A stretch of 64,000 bases of DNA from an uncultured Flavobacteriaceae bacterium. GTDB lineage: Bacteria > Bacteroidota > Bacteroidia > Flavobacteriales > Flavobacteriaceae. This document shows positions 10,479 to 20,457 of this stretch, one piece after another. The translations under genes were made by a program, and so were the position numbers. Below the pieces are notes generated by a model. That model was not told the origin of the DNA and did no database searches. It saw only the letters and a list, made by a program, of their open reading frames with translations. The stretch covers positions 1 to 64,000 of the forward strand of contig CAJXEB010000002.1 of assembly GCA_913052585.1 (NCBI GenBank). Direction: 5' to 3'. How positions within the stretch are numbered: position 1 is the stretch's first letter; the number at the start of each line of letters is the position of its first letter.

Positions 10479-10777
10479 TGATTTGTGTTATTACCATCCT
10501 CTTCATTCATATATTCTTTTATTTTTCTGTCCTCCCAATTTTTATTCATATAAGGCAACCAATTAAAAACTTTAAAGGCGTGTATCGTAATTCCTATTCC
10601 CCAACCAAAAGCAGCCCATAAAAACCAAGGTGATCGCAATCCATTAACATAATAATTTAATCCTGCTAAAAAAGCTATAAAAACTAAATATGATAGTAGG
10701 TTTGAATAAAATTTCTTTAAACGATTAACACGTTCTTTTGCTTTTATATATTTATTTTTATTATTAAAATTTTCCAT
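10469..10777 (-). CDS. 2TM domain-containing protein
   Basis: AKERVNRLKKFYSNLLSYLVFI...FGWGIGITIHAFKVF...NWEDRKIKEYMNEED. Confidence 0.8.
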   Translation of the reverse strand: MENFNNKNKYIKAKERVNRLKKFYSNLLSYLVFIAFLAGLNYYVNGLRSPWFLWAAFGWGIGITIHAFKVFNWLPYMNKNWEDRKIKEYMNEEDGNNTNQWS

Positions 10778-10781
10778 GATC

Positions 10782-12128
10782 CTATTTTTTATAATTAGTT
10801 GATTTATCTTCTTCCATAAACTGGTTCATTTTTCTTTCTTCCCAGTTTTTCCCCAATAAAGGGTTATAATTAAACGTTTCCATCGCGTGTCCTGCAATAC
10901 CAAAACCCCATCCTATTATTGGGAATAGTGCCCAAGGAAATCCCGTAGATCTAATGTTTAAGTATATAAAAACAGGCATCATTAGCAAGTAAATTAAAAA
11001 ATGGACATAGAATCCTTTTAACTTTTTCACATGCTCCTTTGCTCTATCGTATTTCAATTCGTTTATATAAGTATCTTGTGTTTCCATAACTGCATTTTGT
11101 TTCGTTAATAATGGAATAGAGACCGTAAAGTTTAATTCATCTTTATTGATAAAAACAGGTCTATTCGTTAATAATTGATAGCGTTGTCTAATATTTTGCA
11201 ATCCTACTCCAGTACTAGGGTTTATCACTTTTTTTGTTTGTAGATTATTAGTAACTAACAAATTACCGTCTTTTTCTGTAATTGAAATAAACAACTTTTT
11301 TGTTGGAGTTACAATATTATGTTTTACTGCATTTTCTAATAATAATTGTAGCGATAAAGGAACTACTTTCGCTTCAGGATTACTTAAATCTTCTGGAATT
11401 AAAAATTCTATACTATCTTCAAAACGCATTTTAATAAGAGACATATACAGTTTAGCAAAGCGCAATTCTTCTTCTAATGAAACCAAGTCCTTATTCTTTT
11501 GCTCTAACACATACCTATACACTTTAGATAATGCTGTTGTAAAACGGGTCGCCGACTCAGGGTTTTCTTCAATTAAACTTGTCAAAACATTCAAACTATT
11601 GAATAAAAAATGAGGATCCAATTGGTTTTTTAAAGCATCAAATTTAGCGGAAGCGGTACCAGCAATTATTTTTTGTTCATTTACCTTATTTTCCTGATTA
11701 TATCGATAATAGTTGATTGCTAAAAAAACACTACTTATAATTACTGAAATAATTAACATGATAAAGTAATACTGAAACTTTTCTCCTACTAAAAACTCGT
11801 TTACCGATTCTCCGTCAATATATATTTTTTGAAAAAAGCGCAGTATAAATGCGGTAACAAAAGTGACTACTAATACTCCAGAAAAAACTTTAATTAAGGT
11901 ATTGATTTTAAAAAATGACCCTTTATATCTTTTTAACATAAAGCCAAAAAAGTAGGAGTTAGACATATAAAAAGCTACTGAATAAAACTGATTGTATATA
12001 AAGTCTATTAATAAATTTAAGTTATTGGTTATAACATATCCATTTGAATATTGAACAATGCGAATAACAATAAAAACTAATACTCCTATAAAAAATGCCT
12101 TGCCTAATTCTCTAAAAAAAAGTTTCAT
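10782..12128 (-). CDS. LytS/YehU-type sensor histidine kinase with fused C-terminal 2TM domain
   Basis: TM N-terminus, LKNQLDPHFLFNSLNVLTSLI (His_kinase), LLLENAVKHNI, GVGLQNIRQRY, then a 2TM module ending NWEERKMNQFMEED. Confidence 0.9.
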   Translation of the reverse strand: MKLFFRELGKAFFIGVLVFIVIRIVQYSNGYVITNNLNLLIDFIYNQFYSVAFYMSNSYFFGFMLKRYKGSFFKINTLIKVFSGVLVVTFVTAFILRFFQKIYIDGESVNEFLVGEKFQYYFIMLIISVIISSVFLAINYYRYNQENKVNEQKIIAGTASAKFDALKNQLDPHFLFNSLNVLTSLIEENPESATRFTTALSKVYRYVLEQKNKDLVSLEEELRFAKLYMSLIKMRFEDSIEFLIPEDLSNPEAKVVPLSLQLLLENAVKHNIVTPTKKLFISITEKDGNLLVTNNLQTKKVINPSTGVGLQNIRQRYQLLTNRPVFINKDELNFTVSIPLLTKQNAVMETQDTYINELKYDRAKEHVKKLKGFYVHFLIYLLMMPVFIYLNIRSTGFPWALFPIIGWGFGIAGHAMETFNYNPLLGKNWEERKMNQFMEEDKSTNYKK

Positions 12129-12129
12129 A

Positions 12130-12753
12130 TTAATTACAGTTTTCTTTTAGTAAATCTTTAGCTCTTTCAGCTCCTCCACTCGGATAAAACTCTTTTCTTG
12201 GCTGATAATCTTTAAATAAATCGATTGATTTTTGAATTTGATTACAATAAGGTTCTATTGGCTGTCCAAAAAACTTAGCCCCTCCTATATCCCATTCTGC
12301 TTTATTTAAAATCACTCTAGGATTGTTAGGTTCGAGCGCCAATGCTTCTTGATACATTCCAGCTATCTTCCCTCCATACTTCATCCCATAAGTAGTCCCA
12401 TCGTGTGCAACCCATACCGTATGCCACAATGCATTTAAAATTAACAACTCTACTTCTTCTTTATTAATCATTTTTGCGTCATTTAAAAACTGTTGGGCTT
12501 TATCCATTTGTGCTTTTAATTTAGCTTCATCTTTTTCTCTAAAACAATCGATGATAGTTATGTACGAAACATAATAAGATGGTAACCATTCATTAGGTTC
12601 TGCGGTGGCAATTCTTTCAAATAAATTAACCGCATCAGTTGGCTTCTCAGCTTTCCAAAGATCCAACCCTTTTTGCATCCCTTTTTGATAAGGTGTTTGA
12701 CTAAATCCTGAAAAAGAAAATAATACTAATAATAATGTTATGATGTATTTCAT
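12130..12753 (-). CDS. TPR-like periplasmic protein of unknown function
   Basis: Signal peptide; helical repeat-like protein, LWKAEKPTDAVNLFERIATAEPNEWLPSYY. Confidence 0.6.
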   Translation of the reverse strand: MKYIITLLLVLFSFSGFSQTPYQKGMQKGLDLWKAEKPTDAVNLFERIATAEPNEWLPSYYVSYITIIDCFREKDEAKLKAQMDKAQQFLNDAKMINKEEVELLILNALWHTVWVAHDGTTYGMKYGGKIAGMYQEALALEPNNPRVILNKAEWDIGGAKFFGQPIEPYCNQIQKSIDLFKDYQPRKEFYPSGGAERAKDLLKENCN

Positions 12754-12781
12754 TTAATATATTTTAAAAACAATGTTCCTA

Positions 12782-13213
12782 TTAATTAATAGTGATCTTT
12801 AAATTAACTACATGACCTTCTTTTAATTCAAAAATTGATTCTTCCCATTTAGGAGGTCCCATTTTTGCTTTAGGATTGTTTGAAGTCCCGGTATCTTCTT
12901 TAGGTATCATACCCATAATTAAATCTAGTTTTTCATTATCGTTTTCATCGTGATAAACAGAAATGGCATAAATTCCATCGGGAATATCTGTAAATGTTGC
13001 TGTTGCGTTATTATTATTTATTGCTGAAAATTTTTTCCAATTAGCTTCTCTTAAAAAAGTTTCTTTTTCATTAAACAAACCGATTCTTGCTTTTCCTTTA
13101 TCGGTTTCAAATCCAGATATATCAACATTAATAGTATTCTGAGCTTGTAAAAATACTCCAGTTAAAAGAAGTGTGAAATATGTAAGTATTGTTTGCATGT
13201 TATATTGTTTCAA
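12782..13213 (-). CDS. DUF2141 domain-containing secreted protein (copy 1)
   Basis: DIPDGIYAISVYHDENDNEKLDLIMGMIPKEDTGTSNNPKAKMGPPKWEESIFEL. Confidence 0.85.
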   Translation of the reverse strand: MKQYNMQTILTYFTLLLTGVFLQAQNTINVDISGFETDKGKARIGLFNEKETFLREANWKKFSAINNNNATATFTDIPDGIYAISVYHDENDNEKLDLIMGMIPKEDTGTSNNPKAKMGPPKWEESIFELKEGHVVNLKITIN

Positions 13214-13221
13214 TTATAGTA

Positions 13222-13292
13222 CAAATATCGATTAGATAAAATTACTTAAAAAATTGGGATTACCCAATTGTAATATATTTAGGATGAATTGT
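13222..13292 (-). promoter_or_regulatory. Putative LytTR-regulated promoter of the DUF2141/LytS/LytTR operon
   Basis: Minus strand: ACAATTCAT-N12-ACAATTGGG (hexamers 21 bp apart), 37 bp, then ATATTTG. Same geometry as 15479-15549 and 20458-20528. Confidence 0.7.
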
Positions 13293-13296
13293 AGAC

Positions 13297-15456
13297 TTAT
13301 AGATTATCCAATTGATTTTCCACTCCATCATCGCTTATAGTCCAAAAGAATCCTACAAAAAAGAATTGATCGGCTGCTGGTAATAATGCTCTTCTGCTAA
13401 AATTTCCATTGTTGTCTAGAGTTCTTGAATATTGATAACCGTTTACATTATCAAAGCCTAAAACGTTATTTATTGATGCATATAGAATCATTTGTTGATT
13501 TATTAAATATGCCCAATTTAAACTAATGCTATTATAACTTTTTGTTTTCTCTTGTAAAAAACCTTCCAGATTTGGATTGGTATAGGTTCTTCCGCTTGCA
13601 AACTGATACGTAAAACCGAATTGACTTTTCCAATCTTCTATCCAATATTTAGCAACTACCGATAAATTGTGTGTGTTGGCAAAATTTGGAGTTGCTGCTG
13701 TAGGAAAGTTTTGATATTTCCTTTCCGTATCCAAATAGGAATAACTCAACCAATAATCGATGTTTTTAATTGTTTCATTATCTCTCCAAAACAAATCTAA
13801 TCCCTGAGCATAACCATCTCCATTGCTTGTAAATTCACTGCTGAAAATGGGATTTTCTGTATCGTAGGTCACTAAGTTGCTATATTCTTTTCGATATAAC
13901 TCAGCTCTAAATATTCTATTGTTAGCTGTATATTGGTAATTAGCGATAAAATGCTGCGTTTTCTGTGCTATTAAATCATTAGTGTATTTTAAAACCTCAC
14001 TAGTTGGCTGCTGATAAAAATCACCATACGCTAGAGATAACTGACTATTTTTTCCTGTTTTAAAAGCAAATGAAGCTCTTGGAGAAAGGGTAAACTCTTC
14101 AAACAAATCACTATATTCTCCTCGTAAACCAACTTTTAAGGCTAATTTTTTAGAAAAAATGATATCTGCTTCTCCAAAAACACCTGAAATATTGTTTTGA
14201 AATCCATTATTTGCATTTATATTTTCTCCTTTATAATCCTCGTCAAAATCTGTAAAAAATTGTTCAGCACCAAAAGATAGTTTAAAACGGCTACTAAAAT
14301 GCTTACGCAGTTTTAACTTGAAATGAGCAGATTTTTCTAAACCATTAATTTCATCTTCTATTACCTTTATTTTTGTATTGGCATAGGTATAACTAGTACC
14401 TCCAAATAGTTTCCAATTATTTGAAAGCGTACCACTATAACTAGCATTGCTGTATAAATTATAATTTTTCAAACCATATCTAATTCCTTCCGAAAAATCT
14501 ATGTCTTCTTGCGTCAGTGCAAAGTTTGTCATGTCGAAAGCAGCATAAACTTTTAGCAATCCGTTTTCAAATTTCCTTCTAAATACCGTTTCTCCAGAGG
14601 CTCCTTCAAAAGGTTTTTCCCAATTATTACGGTCTGGCAATAAAGCTACATAAGGTGCTAAATTTATATAAGAAGCATTTACACTTAAAGAAGTTTTTTT
14701 CCATTTTTGAGTGTTGCCCAACCCTAAACCTACAGTCATTATAGAAATATCAGTTTTTTCTTGAACAGGTTCATCAATTGTATTTAATAATAATACCGAA
14801 GATAATGCTTGTCCAAATTCTGATGAATAACCTCCTGTAGAAAACGTAATTCCGTCAAACAAAAAAGGACTATAGCGTCCACGAGTAGGAATATTATTTG
14901 TGCTTGGCGTATAAGGTGTAAAAACTCGAATACCATCAATAAATATCTGGGTTTCGTTTGCATCTCCACCACGTACAAATAAACGCCCATCTTCTGCCAC
15001 CGTATTGGTTCCTGGTAAAGTTTGCAATGCGCCAACAAAATCTCCTAGCGCACTTGCTGTCGTAACTACATCTAAAGGTTTTAAAACCGAAACTTTACTA
15101 TTATCACTCGCTTCAAAAGTTCCTGCACTAATCACAACGGCATCTAATGAGTTTACATCTTCTCGTAGTTTGATGGTTAAATTTTTCATTTCTGAAACGT
15201 TTACCTTTAAGGTATAATTTTCAAATGAAAGAAAAGAAACGATTAAGGTATGTTCTCCTTCTTCTGAAGTTTCGAAAATAAATTCTCCATTTTCACTAGA
15301 AGAAGTTCCGTCGTAAGTACCATCTATATAAACATTAGCTCCAAGTATTGGGGTGCCATTAGCCTCGGTAACTTTACCTGAAATAATAGTTTGTCCAATG
15401 GAAATCCAAGAACTAAAGCTGAAAATAAAAAGAAAAAATGATGTTGTAAGTTTCAT
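13297..15456 (-). CDS. TonB-dependent receptor with N-terminal carboxypeptidase-like domain
   Basis: Signal peptide; GKVTEANGTPILGANVYIDGTYDGTSSSENGEFIF; plug TLPGTNTVAEDGRLFVRGGDANETQIFIDGI; beta-barrel C-terminus. Confidence 0.92.
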   Translation of the reverse strand: MKLTTSFFLFIFSFSSWISIGQTIISGKVTEANGTPILGANVYIDGTYDGTSSSENGEFIFETSEEGEHTLIVSFLSFENYTLKVNVSEMKNLTIKLREDVNSLDAVVISAGTFEASDNSKVSVLKPLDVVTTASALGDFVGALQTLPGTNTVAEDGRLFVRGGDANETQIFIDGIRVFTPYTPSTNNIPTRGRYSPFLFDGITFSTGGYSSEFGQALSSVLLLNTIDEPVQEKTDISIMTVGLGLGNTQKWKKTSLSVNASYINLAPYVALLPDRNNWEKPFEGASGETVFRRKFENGLLKVYAAFDMTNFALTQEDIDFSEGIRYGLKNYNLYSNASYSGTLSNNWKLFGGTSYTYANTKIKVIEDEINGLEKSAHFKLKLRKHFSSRFKLSFGAEQFFTDFDEDYKGENINANNGFQNNISGVFGEADIIFSKKLALKVGLRGEYSDLFEEFTLSPRASFAFKTGKNSQLSLAYGDFYQQPTSEVLKYTNDLIAQKTQHFIANYQYTANNRIFRAELYRKEYSNLVTYDTENPIFSSEFTSNGDGYAQGLDLFWRDNETIKNIDYWLSYSYLDTERKYQNFPTAATPNFANTHNLSVVAKYWIEDWKSQFGFTYQFASGRTYTNPNLEGFLQEKTKSYNSISLNWAYLINQQMILYASINNVLGFDNVNGYQYSRTLDNNGNFSRRALLPAADQFFFVGFFWTISDDGVENQLDNL

Positions 15457-15478
15457 AGCAATATTTTAAATACAAGAT

Positions 15479-15549
15479 CAAAATTGGTGATTTGTAACAC
15501 TACTTAATAATAAAAATACCTCAATTGTAAAAATAGTAAGCCCAATTGT
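15479..15549 (-). promoter_or_regulatory. Putative LytTR-regulated promoter of the TonB-dependent receptor
   Basis: Minus strand: ACAATTGGG-N12-ACAATTGAG (21-bp spacing), 37 bp, then AATTTTG. Confidence 0.7.
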
Positions 15550-15673
15550 AATATTTACTATATTGGTAATATTAAATAACTCGTTGGACATTTTAAAATG
15601 GATAGAACTATTCAGAAAATAAAAAGGACTTCACGATAAATATAAAAATCATTAATCTATAAAATCACTACTC

Positions 15674-15991
15674 ATGAAAACAGATCTTTACACAAAAACC
15701 GTATTAACCATTATTGCTATTTGTTTAACTTTAAATGTTATTTCAGAGTATGAAGTATTTCCATCTGCTTATGCTTCAGATAACACAAAAGGAACTATAA
15801 ATTCACCTCTAATCTCATTAAGTAGCTTAGAAACTATTGATGTTCGTATTGTTGATATTAATACTTCTGATGAATTAAAAGTTAATATTACAAGTATTGA
15901 CACCGCCGATGAAATAGATGTCAACCTAGACGAAATTGGAGGTTCTTGGATAAGTAGTGGAGGTCCTATTAATGTAAAAATTAAAGAATAA
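15674..15991 (+). CDS. Small exported hypothetical protein
   Basis: 105 aa with N-terminal hydrophobic segment MKTDLYTKTVLTIIAICLTLNVI...AYASDN. Confidence 0.6.
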   Translation: MKTDLYTKTVLTIIAICLTLNVISEYEVFPSAYASDNTKGTINSPLISLSSLETIDVRIVDINTSDELKVNITSIDTADEIDVNLDEIGGSWISSGGPINVKIKE

Positions 15992-16095
15992 ATTATAATT
16001 CATCTTATGTATGACAAAAGTTTACAGCCTTATTTATTTTCAGTTGTAACAAAGTTGAAACAACTGCTACTAACATTGTAACTAACTTTCCATCA

Positions 16096-16590
16096 TTGAA
16101 CAAAGAACTCGAACATAGTTTTGTAAAACAGCTTGAAGAGAATCAGAATATAGTGCATAAAATATGCCGATTATATACGAATGATCAAGATTCGCATAAT
16201 GATTTGTTTCAAGAAGTCACTATACAACTGTGGCGTGCTTTTCCAAAATTTAGGGGAGATTCAAAATTTAGTACTTGGATGTATCGTGTTGCTTTAAATA
16301 CAGCAATTACACTTTACAGAAAGTCTAAAAGGCAAATTAACACCCAAGATTTTGAATCTATCAGTTTTAAAATTAAATCTGAAGAATATGATGATACCAT
16401 TGAGCAGCAGTTAAAGTTAATGTATGGAGCAGTTAAAAAATTAAACGATATTGATAAGGCCTTGGTTTTTTTATACTTAGAAGACAAATCGTATCGAGAA
16501 ATATCAGAAACATTAGGTATTACAGAAGTTAATGCTAGAGTTAAAATGAATAGAGCTAAAGAAAAATTACGTAAAATATTAAATCCGTAA
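16096..16590 (+). CDS. ECF-type RNA polymerase sigma factor (TTG start)
   Basis: DSHNDLFQEVTIQLWRAFPKFRGDSKFSTWMYRVALNTAIT and C-terminal HTH YLEDKSYREISETLGITEVNARVKMNRAKEKLR. Confidence 0.9.
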   Translation: MNKELEHSFVKQLEENQNIVHKICRLYTNDQDSHNDLFQEVTIQLWRAFPKFRGDSKFSTWMYRVALNTAITLYRKSKRQINTQDFESISFKIKSEEYDDTIEQQLKLMYGAVKKLNDIDKALVFLYLEDKSYREISETLGITEVNARVKMNRAKEKLRKILNP

Positions 16591-16595
16591 CCACT

Positions 16596-17234
16596 ATGGA
16601 TGAATTAGATAAATTAAAAAAAGAATGGCAATCTAGGGAGCAAGAACTACCCAAGATCAGCTATAATAGCATTTATAAAATGTTATTAAAAAAATCGTCT
16701 TCCATAGTGAAGTGGATTTTTATTATTAGTGTCATAGAATTATTATTCTGGATAAGCTTATATGTTATTATTCCAGAAGATAATATGGAGGTGATGAATG
16801 AAATGGGTATTGGCGATATTATGTTTTACAGCAACATCGTTCACTTTATCATTTTTGGAGTTTTTATCTTTTTATTTTATAAAAATTACCAATCCATACA
16901 AGTTACCGATAATACTAAAATGCTAATGCAAAATATTTTAAATACTAGAAAAACAGTCCGCTATTTTGTCTACTATAATTTAGGAATGTTTGTTTTGGTT
17001 AGTATTGCAATAGATAGCTACTTTTATTCTAGAAGTCACCAATTATACGAAATAATGGATTTTGCAAGCAAAGGAATTCCTGAAGAAGGATTTGCAACTA
17101 CTTTTATAATTTCACAAATTATAGTAGGAATACTTGTAATAGGATTACTTATATTATTCTATTGGTTGGTGTATGGAATTTTACTTAAAAGATTAAATAG
17201 AAACTATAAGGAATTGAAAAAAATGGATGATTAA
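16596..17234 (+). CDS. Membrane protein of unknown function next to the sigma factor (possible anti-sigma)
   Basis: 212 aa, multiple TM segments, starts 5 bp after the sigma-factor stop. Confidence 0.55.
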   Translation: MDELDKLKKEWQSREQELPKISYNSIYKMLLKKSSSIVKWIFIISVIELLFWISLYVIIPEDNMEVMNEMGIGDIMFYSNIVHFIIFGVFIFLFYKNYQSIQVTDNTKMLMQNILNTRKTVRYFVYYNLGMFVLVSIAIDSYFYSRSHQLYEIMDFASKGIPEEGFATTFIISQIIVGILVIGLLILFYWLVYGILLKRLNRNYKELKKMDD

Positions 17235-17242
17235 TAATTATA

Positions 17243-18046
17243 TTAATATTCCCATTTTCTTTTCTTATTTAATTCTTCCTCTTTTACAAACTCACTTTCT
17301 GGGATTACATTTAGTAAGGAAGGATGTTGTTCGATAGCAAATTGAAGCTTTTCAACAATAGCATCTACCGTATCGTTTTCATAATCAATTTCTAAAGGCT
17401 CTTTAATAATAAAAGATTGTAGGATTCCTCTCTTCTTTATTCTAAGTCCTTTTTTATCAAACGACCTTCTAAACCCATCAATAACAATAGGAACTACAAT
17501 AGGCTTATTCTTTTTAATTATATGAGCTGTTCCTCTTCTTATAGGTCTCCAAGGTTTTGTTGTTCCTTGAGGGAAAGTAATTAACCAGCCATCATCCAAT
17601 GCCTTAGAGATGCTACTAACATCGCTCATTTTAACTTGTCTGTTTACTTCTTTGCCTTCAGCTCTCCATGTTCTTTCAATACTTACGGATCCCGCATAAG
17701 CCATTATTTTTGGCAACAAACCATCTGTCATGGTTTCTTTAGCAGCAACAAAATAAATATTCAATTTTGGCCTCCACAAATACCCTACATTTTTTATGCT
17801 ATCTCTCCTACCACTTAAACTTGCGTTAAAAACGTGAAACATAGCTACTACATCTGCAAAATAGGTTTGGTGATTAGAAACAAAAAGAACATTGGTTTCT
17901 GGTAAATTTTTTATGACTTCACTTCCTTCTATATGCAATTCATTAAAGCCTTTAAATCTTCGATGAGATAAGGCTCCTAAAACTCTAATAATCCAAAGTT
18001 TTATAAATAACAAATGCCCGAAAGGATTTCTTTTAAATAGCCCCAT
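17243..18046 (-). CDS. Lysophospholipid acyltransferase (PlsC-like)
   Basis: VLFVSNHQTYFADV (NHxxxxD) and TFPQGTTKPWRPIRRGTAHI. Confidence 0.88.
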   Translation of the reverse strand: MGLFKRNPFGHLLFIKLWIIRVLGALSHRRFKGFNELHIEGSEVIKNLPETNVLFVSNHQTYFADVVAMFHVFNASLSGRRDSIKNVGYLWRPKLNIYFVAAKETMTDGLLPKIMAYAGSVSIERTWRAEGKEVNRQVKMSDVSSISKALDDGWLITFPQGTTKPWRPIRRGTAHIIKKNKPIVVPIVIDGFRRSFDKKGLRIKKRGILQSFIIKEPLEIDYENDTVDAIVEKLQFAIEQHPSLLNVIPESEFVKEEELNKKRKWEY

Positions 18047-18133
18047 ATCTGATAATAAATTCTTAAATCTAACTCACTTATAAAGATTATAAAATGAGGA
18101 ATAATAGGCTACGAATATACAAAATTACTGCTC

Positions 18134-18775
18134 TTAGAGAAGTTCTTTCAGTATTTCTCTTACTTCACTGAGCATCATAGCGGTGGCACCCCAAACTAAA
18201 TGATCGTTTAACATGAAAGCTGGCACTTCAATATTTTTCGCATAGGAAGTTGTTAAATTTTGATACGTTTTAATAGTATCATCCATAAAATGAACTAAAG
18301 GAATTTCAATAAGTGCTTCCACTTCTTCTTCTTGTAAAATGAATTTTGGAGTGATTTTAGTAATTCCAAGATAAGGCTGCACAAAAAAATTACTAGGCGG
18401 AATGTAGACTTCCGTTAGTTTTTTTAAAACCGAAACAGTATTTCTTATGACTCCTATTTCTTCCTCAGTCTCTCGCAATGCAGTCTCTTTAAGCGAGGTA
18501 TCTTCATTTTCGTATTTACCACCTGGAAATCCTATTTGAGCAGAATGAACTCCTTTATAAGTCTTTCTAAGTATTAATGCTAACATCGTTTGGTTGGTTT
18601 CAGATGGATAAAACAATGCCAAAACTCCCGCTTTTCGAGCTGTTTGTTTTTCAATAGCAATCCGTTTGAGTTCTGCCAAACGTTCTATTGGTGCCATTTT
18701 AAATTGAGCAGATTCTCCTGGAAGCTTCAATTTTGCTATTTTTACAATCTTATTTTCAAATTCTTTAAATTCCAT
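18134..18775 (-). CDS. NUDIX hydrolase, CoA pyrophosphatase-like
   Basis: Nudix box GFPGGKYENEDTSLKETALRETEEEIGV. Confidence 0.9.
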   Translation of the reverse strand: MEFKEFENKIVKIAKLKLPGESAQFKMAPIERLAELKRIAIEKQTARKAGVLALFYPSETNQTMLALILRKTYKGVHSAQIGFPGGKYENEDTSLKETALRETEEEIGVIRNTVSVLKKLTEVYIPPSNFFVQPYLGITKITPKFILQEEEVEALIEIPLVHFMDDTIKTYQNLTTSYAKNIEVPAFMLNDHLVWGATAMMLSEVREILKELL

Positions 18776-18777
18776 TT

Positions 18778-19494
18778 ATGAAAAACTTGTTGCTATTTAG
18801 TTTATTAATTACTCTACTTATTAGCTGTGAAGATACTAAAAAGAAGAAAACTAACACCCCTGTTAAGCATATTGAAAAACAAATAGATACGATTGAATCC
18901 ACTAAAATAATAGCATCAAAACCCACAAAACCAAAAATTAAACTAACTGAAGAAAATGCCATTTCGTTTTTAATAGCATACGGGAAAGAAAATCCTGAAA
19001 ATAAAGTGAGAATTACAACTACTTATGGAATTATAGATATCGAATTATTTAAGGATACTCCCATACATAGAGCAAATTTTATTTATTTGGTGAAACAAAA
19101 ATATTTTAATAATACGTTTTTACATAGAGTTGTCCCTGATTTTATCATACAAGCGGGGAGTAGTGATTTAAAATCTACATTTAAAAAAAGAGCAGTGATA
19201 GGAAGTAACTATAGATTGCCTTATGAAAAAGGCAATGGAAAACTTCATAGTTACGGAACTGTATCTGGAGCTAAAGAATACCGTGAAAATCCTGATAAAA
19301 AAACATCCCCTTTTGAGTTCTTTATATATTTAGGTCCTAACACCAGTAACAAACACCTTAATGGAAATTACACCATTTATGGTAAAGTTATAAAAGGTAT
19401 GGAGGTAGTTGAAGTACTTTCAGAATTACCTTCAGATGATGAAGATTGGCCATTAAACAACATTTATATTTCCGCAGAAATTATCAAAAATTAA
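18778..19494 (+). CDS. Cyclophilin-type peptidylprolyl isomerase lipoprotein
   Basis: Lipobox LLISCEDT; THRANFIYLVKQKYFNNTFLHRVVPDFIIQAGSSD-like cyclophilin core. Confidence 0.88.
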   Translation: MKNLLLFSLLITLLISCEDTKKKKTNTPVKHIEKQIDTIESTKIIASKPTKPKIKLTEENAISFLIAYGKENPENKVRITTTYGIIDIELFKDTPIHRANFIYLVKQKYFNNTFLHRVVPDFIIQAGSSDLKSTFKKRAVIGSNYRLPYEKGNGKLHSYGTVSGAKEYRENPDKKTSPFEFFIYLGPNTSNKHLNGNYTIYGKVIKGMEVVEVLSELPSDDEDWPLNNIYISAEIIKN

Positions 19495-20111
19495 TTTTTC
19501 ATTTCTTCTTTACTATACAAATTTGGTAATGATAATTTAAAAAATACAGCTAATAATCGTATTGCAATTACAATTCCTCCAGCTATAAAAACAACAATAT
19601 TATTTGGTATTGGCGTGTATTGTAAAATAAAATAAGCTGAAGCACCAGCTATACAGGCAGTCGCATAAATTTCTTTTCTGAATATTATTGGAATTTCAGT
19701 ACATAAAATATCTCTTATCACTCCACCAAAACAAGCAGATAATGTTCCCAAAGCAATACAAATTAAAGGTGAAAAACCAGCGTTTATTCCTTTTTCTACT
19801 CCTATAACGGTATAAAATGCAATACCGATGGTGTCAAATAAAAACAGGGACTTACGAACATAGCTCAATTTTTTTCTAAATATTATTGCTAGAACCGTAG
19901 CACCCGCAATAACATATATAAATCGTAAATCGTACATCCAAAATATGGGAGCATCTATTAAAACATCTCTTAAAGTCCCTCCACCTACAGCAGTAACAAA
20001 TGCTATAATAAAAACACCAAATGGATCCATTCTTTTTTTGACAGCAGTTAATACTCCTGATATTGAAAATGATAGTGTTCCTAATATGTCAATAATTAAA
20101 AATAAACTCAC
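19491..20111 (-). CDS. Trimeric intracellular cation channel / UPF0126 family protein (GTG start)
   Basis: DPFGVFIIAFVTAVGGGTLRDVLI and a second GTLSACFGGVIRDIL repeat. Confidence 0.88.
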   Translation of the reverse strand: MSLFLIIDILGTLSFSISGVLTAVKKRMDPFGVFIIAFVTAVGGGTLRDVLIDAPIFWMYDLRFIYVIAGATVLAIIFRKKLSYVRKSLFLFDTIGIAFYTVIGVEKGINAGFSPLICIALGTLSACFGGVIRDILCTEIPIIFRKEIYATACIAGASAYFILQYTPIPNNIVVFIAGGIVIAIRLLAVFFKLSLPNLYSKEEMKN

Positions 20112-20328
20112 ATGCTTTGGGTATAATAGTTATAATATTCAAGAATAATGTCTAAAAACTGACGGTTGTATAATTCCGATTTTATTTCCAATACACTTTC
20201 TACTTTATCTCTTAGTATTTTTAATGTTTTAAAATCGTTAGATCTCTTTGCAATTAAATATGGTAAATATACAATGAGTAAAATATTAACGGTAAAAACA
20301 ACAAAGATTTAAGCACTACAAAAAACAT
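20108..20328 (-). pseudogene. Small frameshifted membrane ORF upstream of and coupled to the TRIC gene
   Basis: ATG at 20328-20326 opens MFFVVLK; a single +1 A in the AAA run would join it to IFVVFTVNILLIVYLPYLIAKRSNDFKTLKILRDKVESVLEIKSELYNRQFLDIILEYYNYYTQSM*, whose TGA overlaps the downstream GTG. Confidence 0.45.
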
Positions 20329-20457
20329 AAACAAACTTGTTTTATATTTAAGGTCTTTCAAACCCTTTTGCAAAAATAGTATTTAATACGAGAAGCAGTA
20401 TTTATTAAACAAAATAATTGAAAATGGATAGTATTTGAAAAGACTATCCTCATTATG

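Noticed and set aside
14784-15217. Alternative-frame and antisense ORFs in the TonB receptor gene
   Set aside because: Nested in a strongly supported CDS with no family match.
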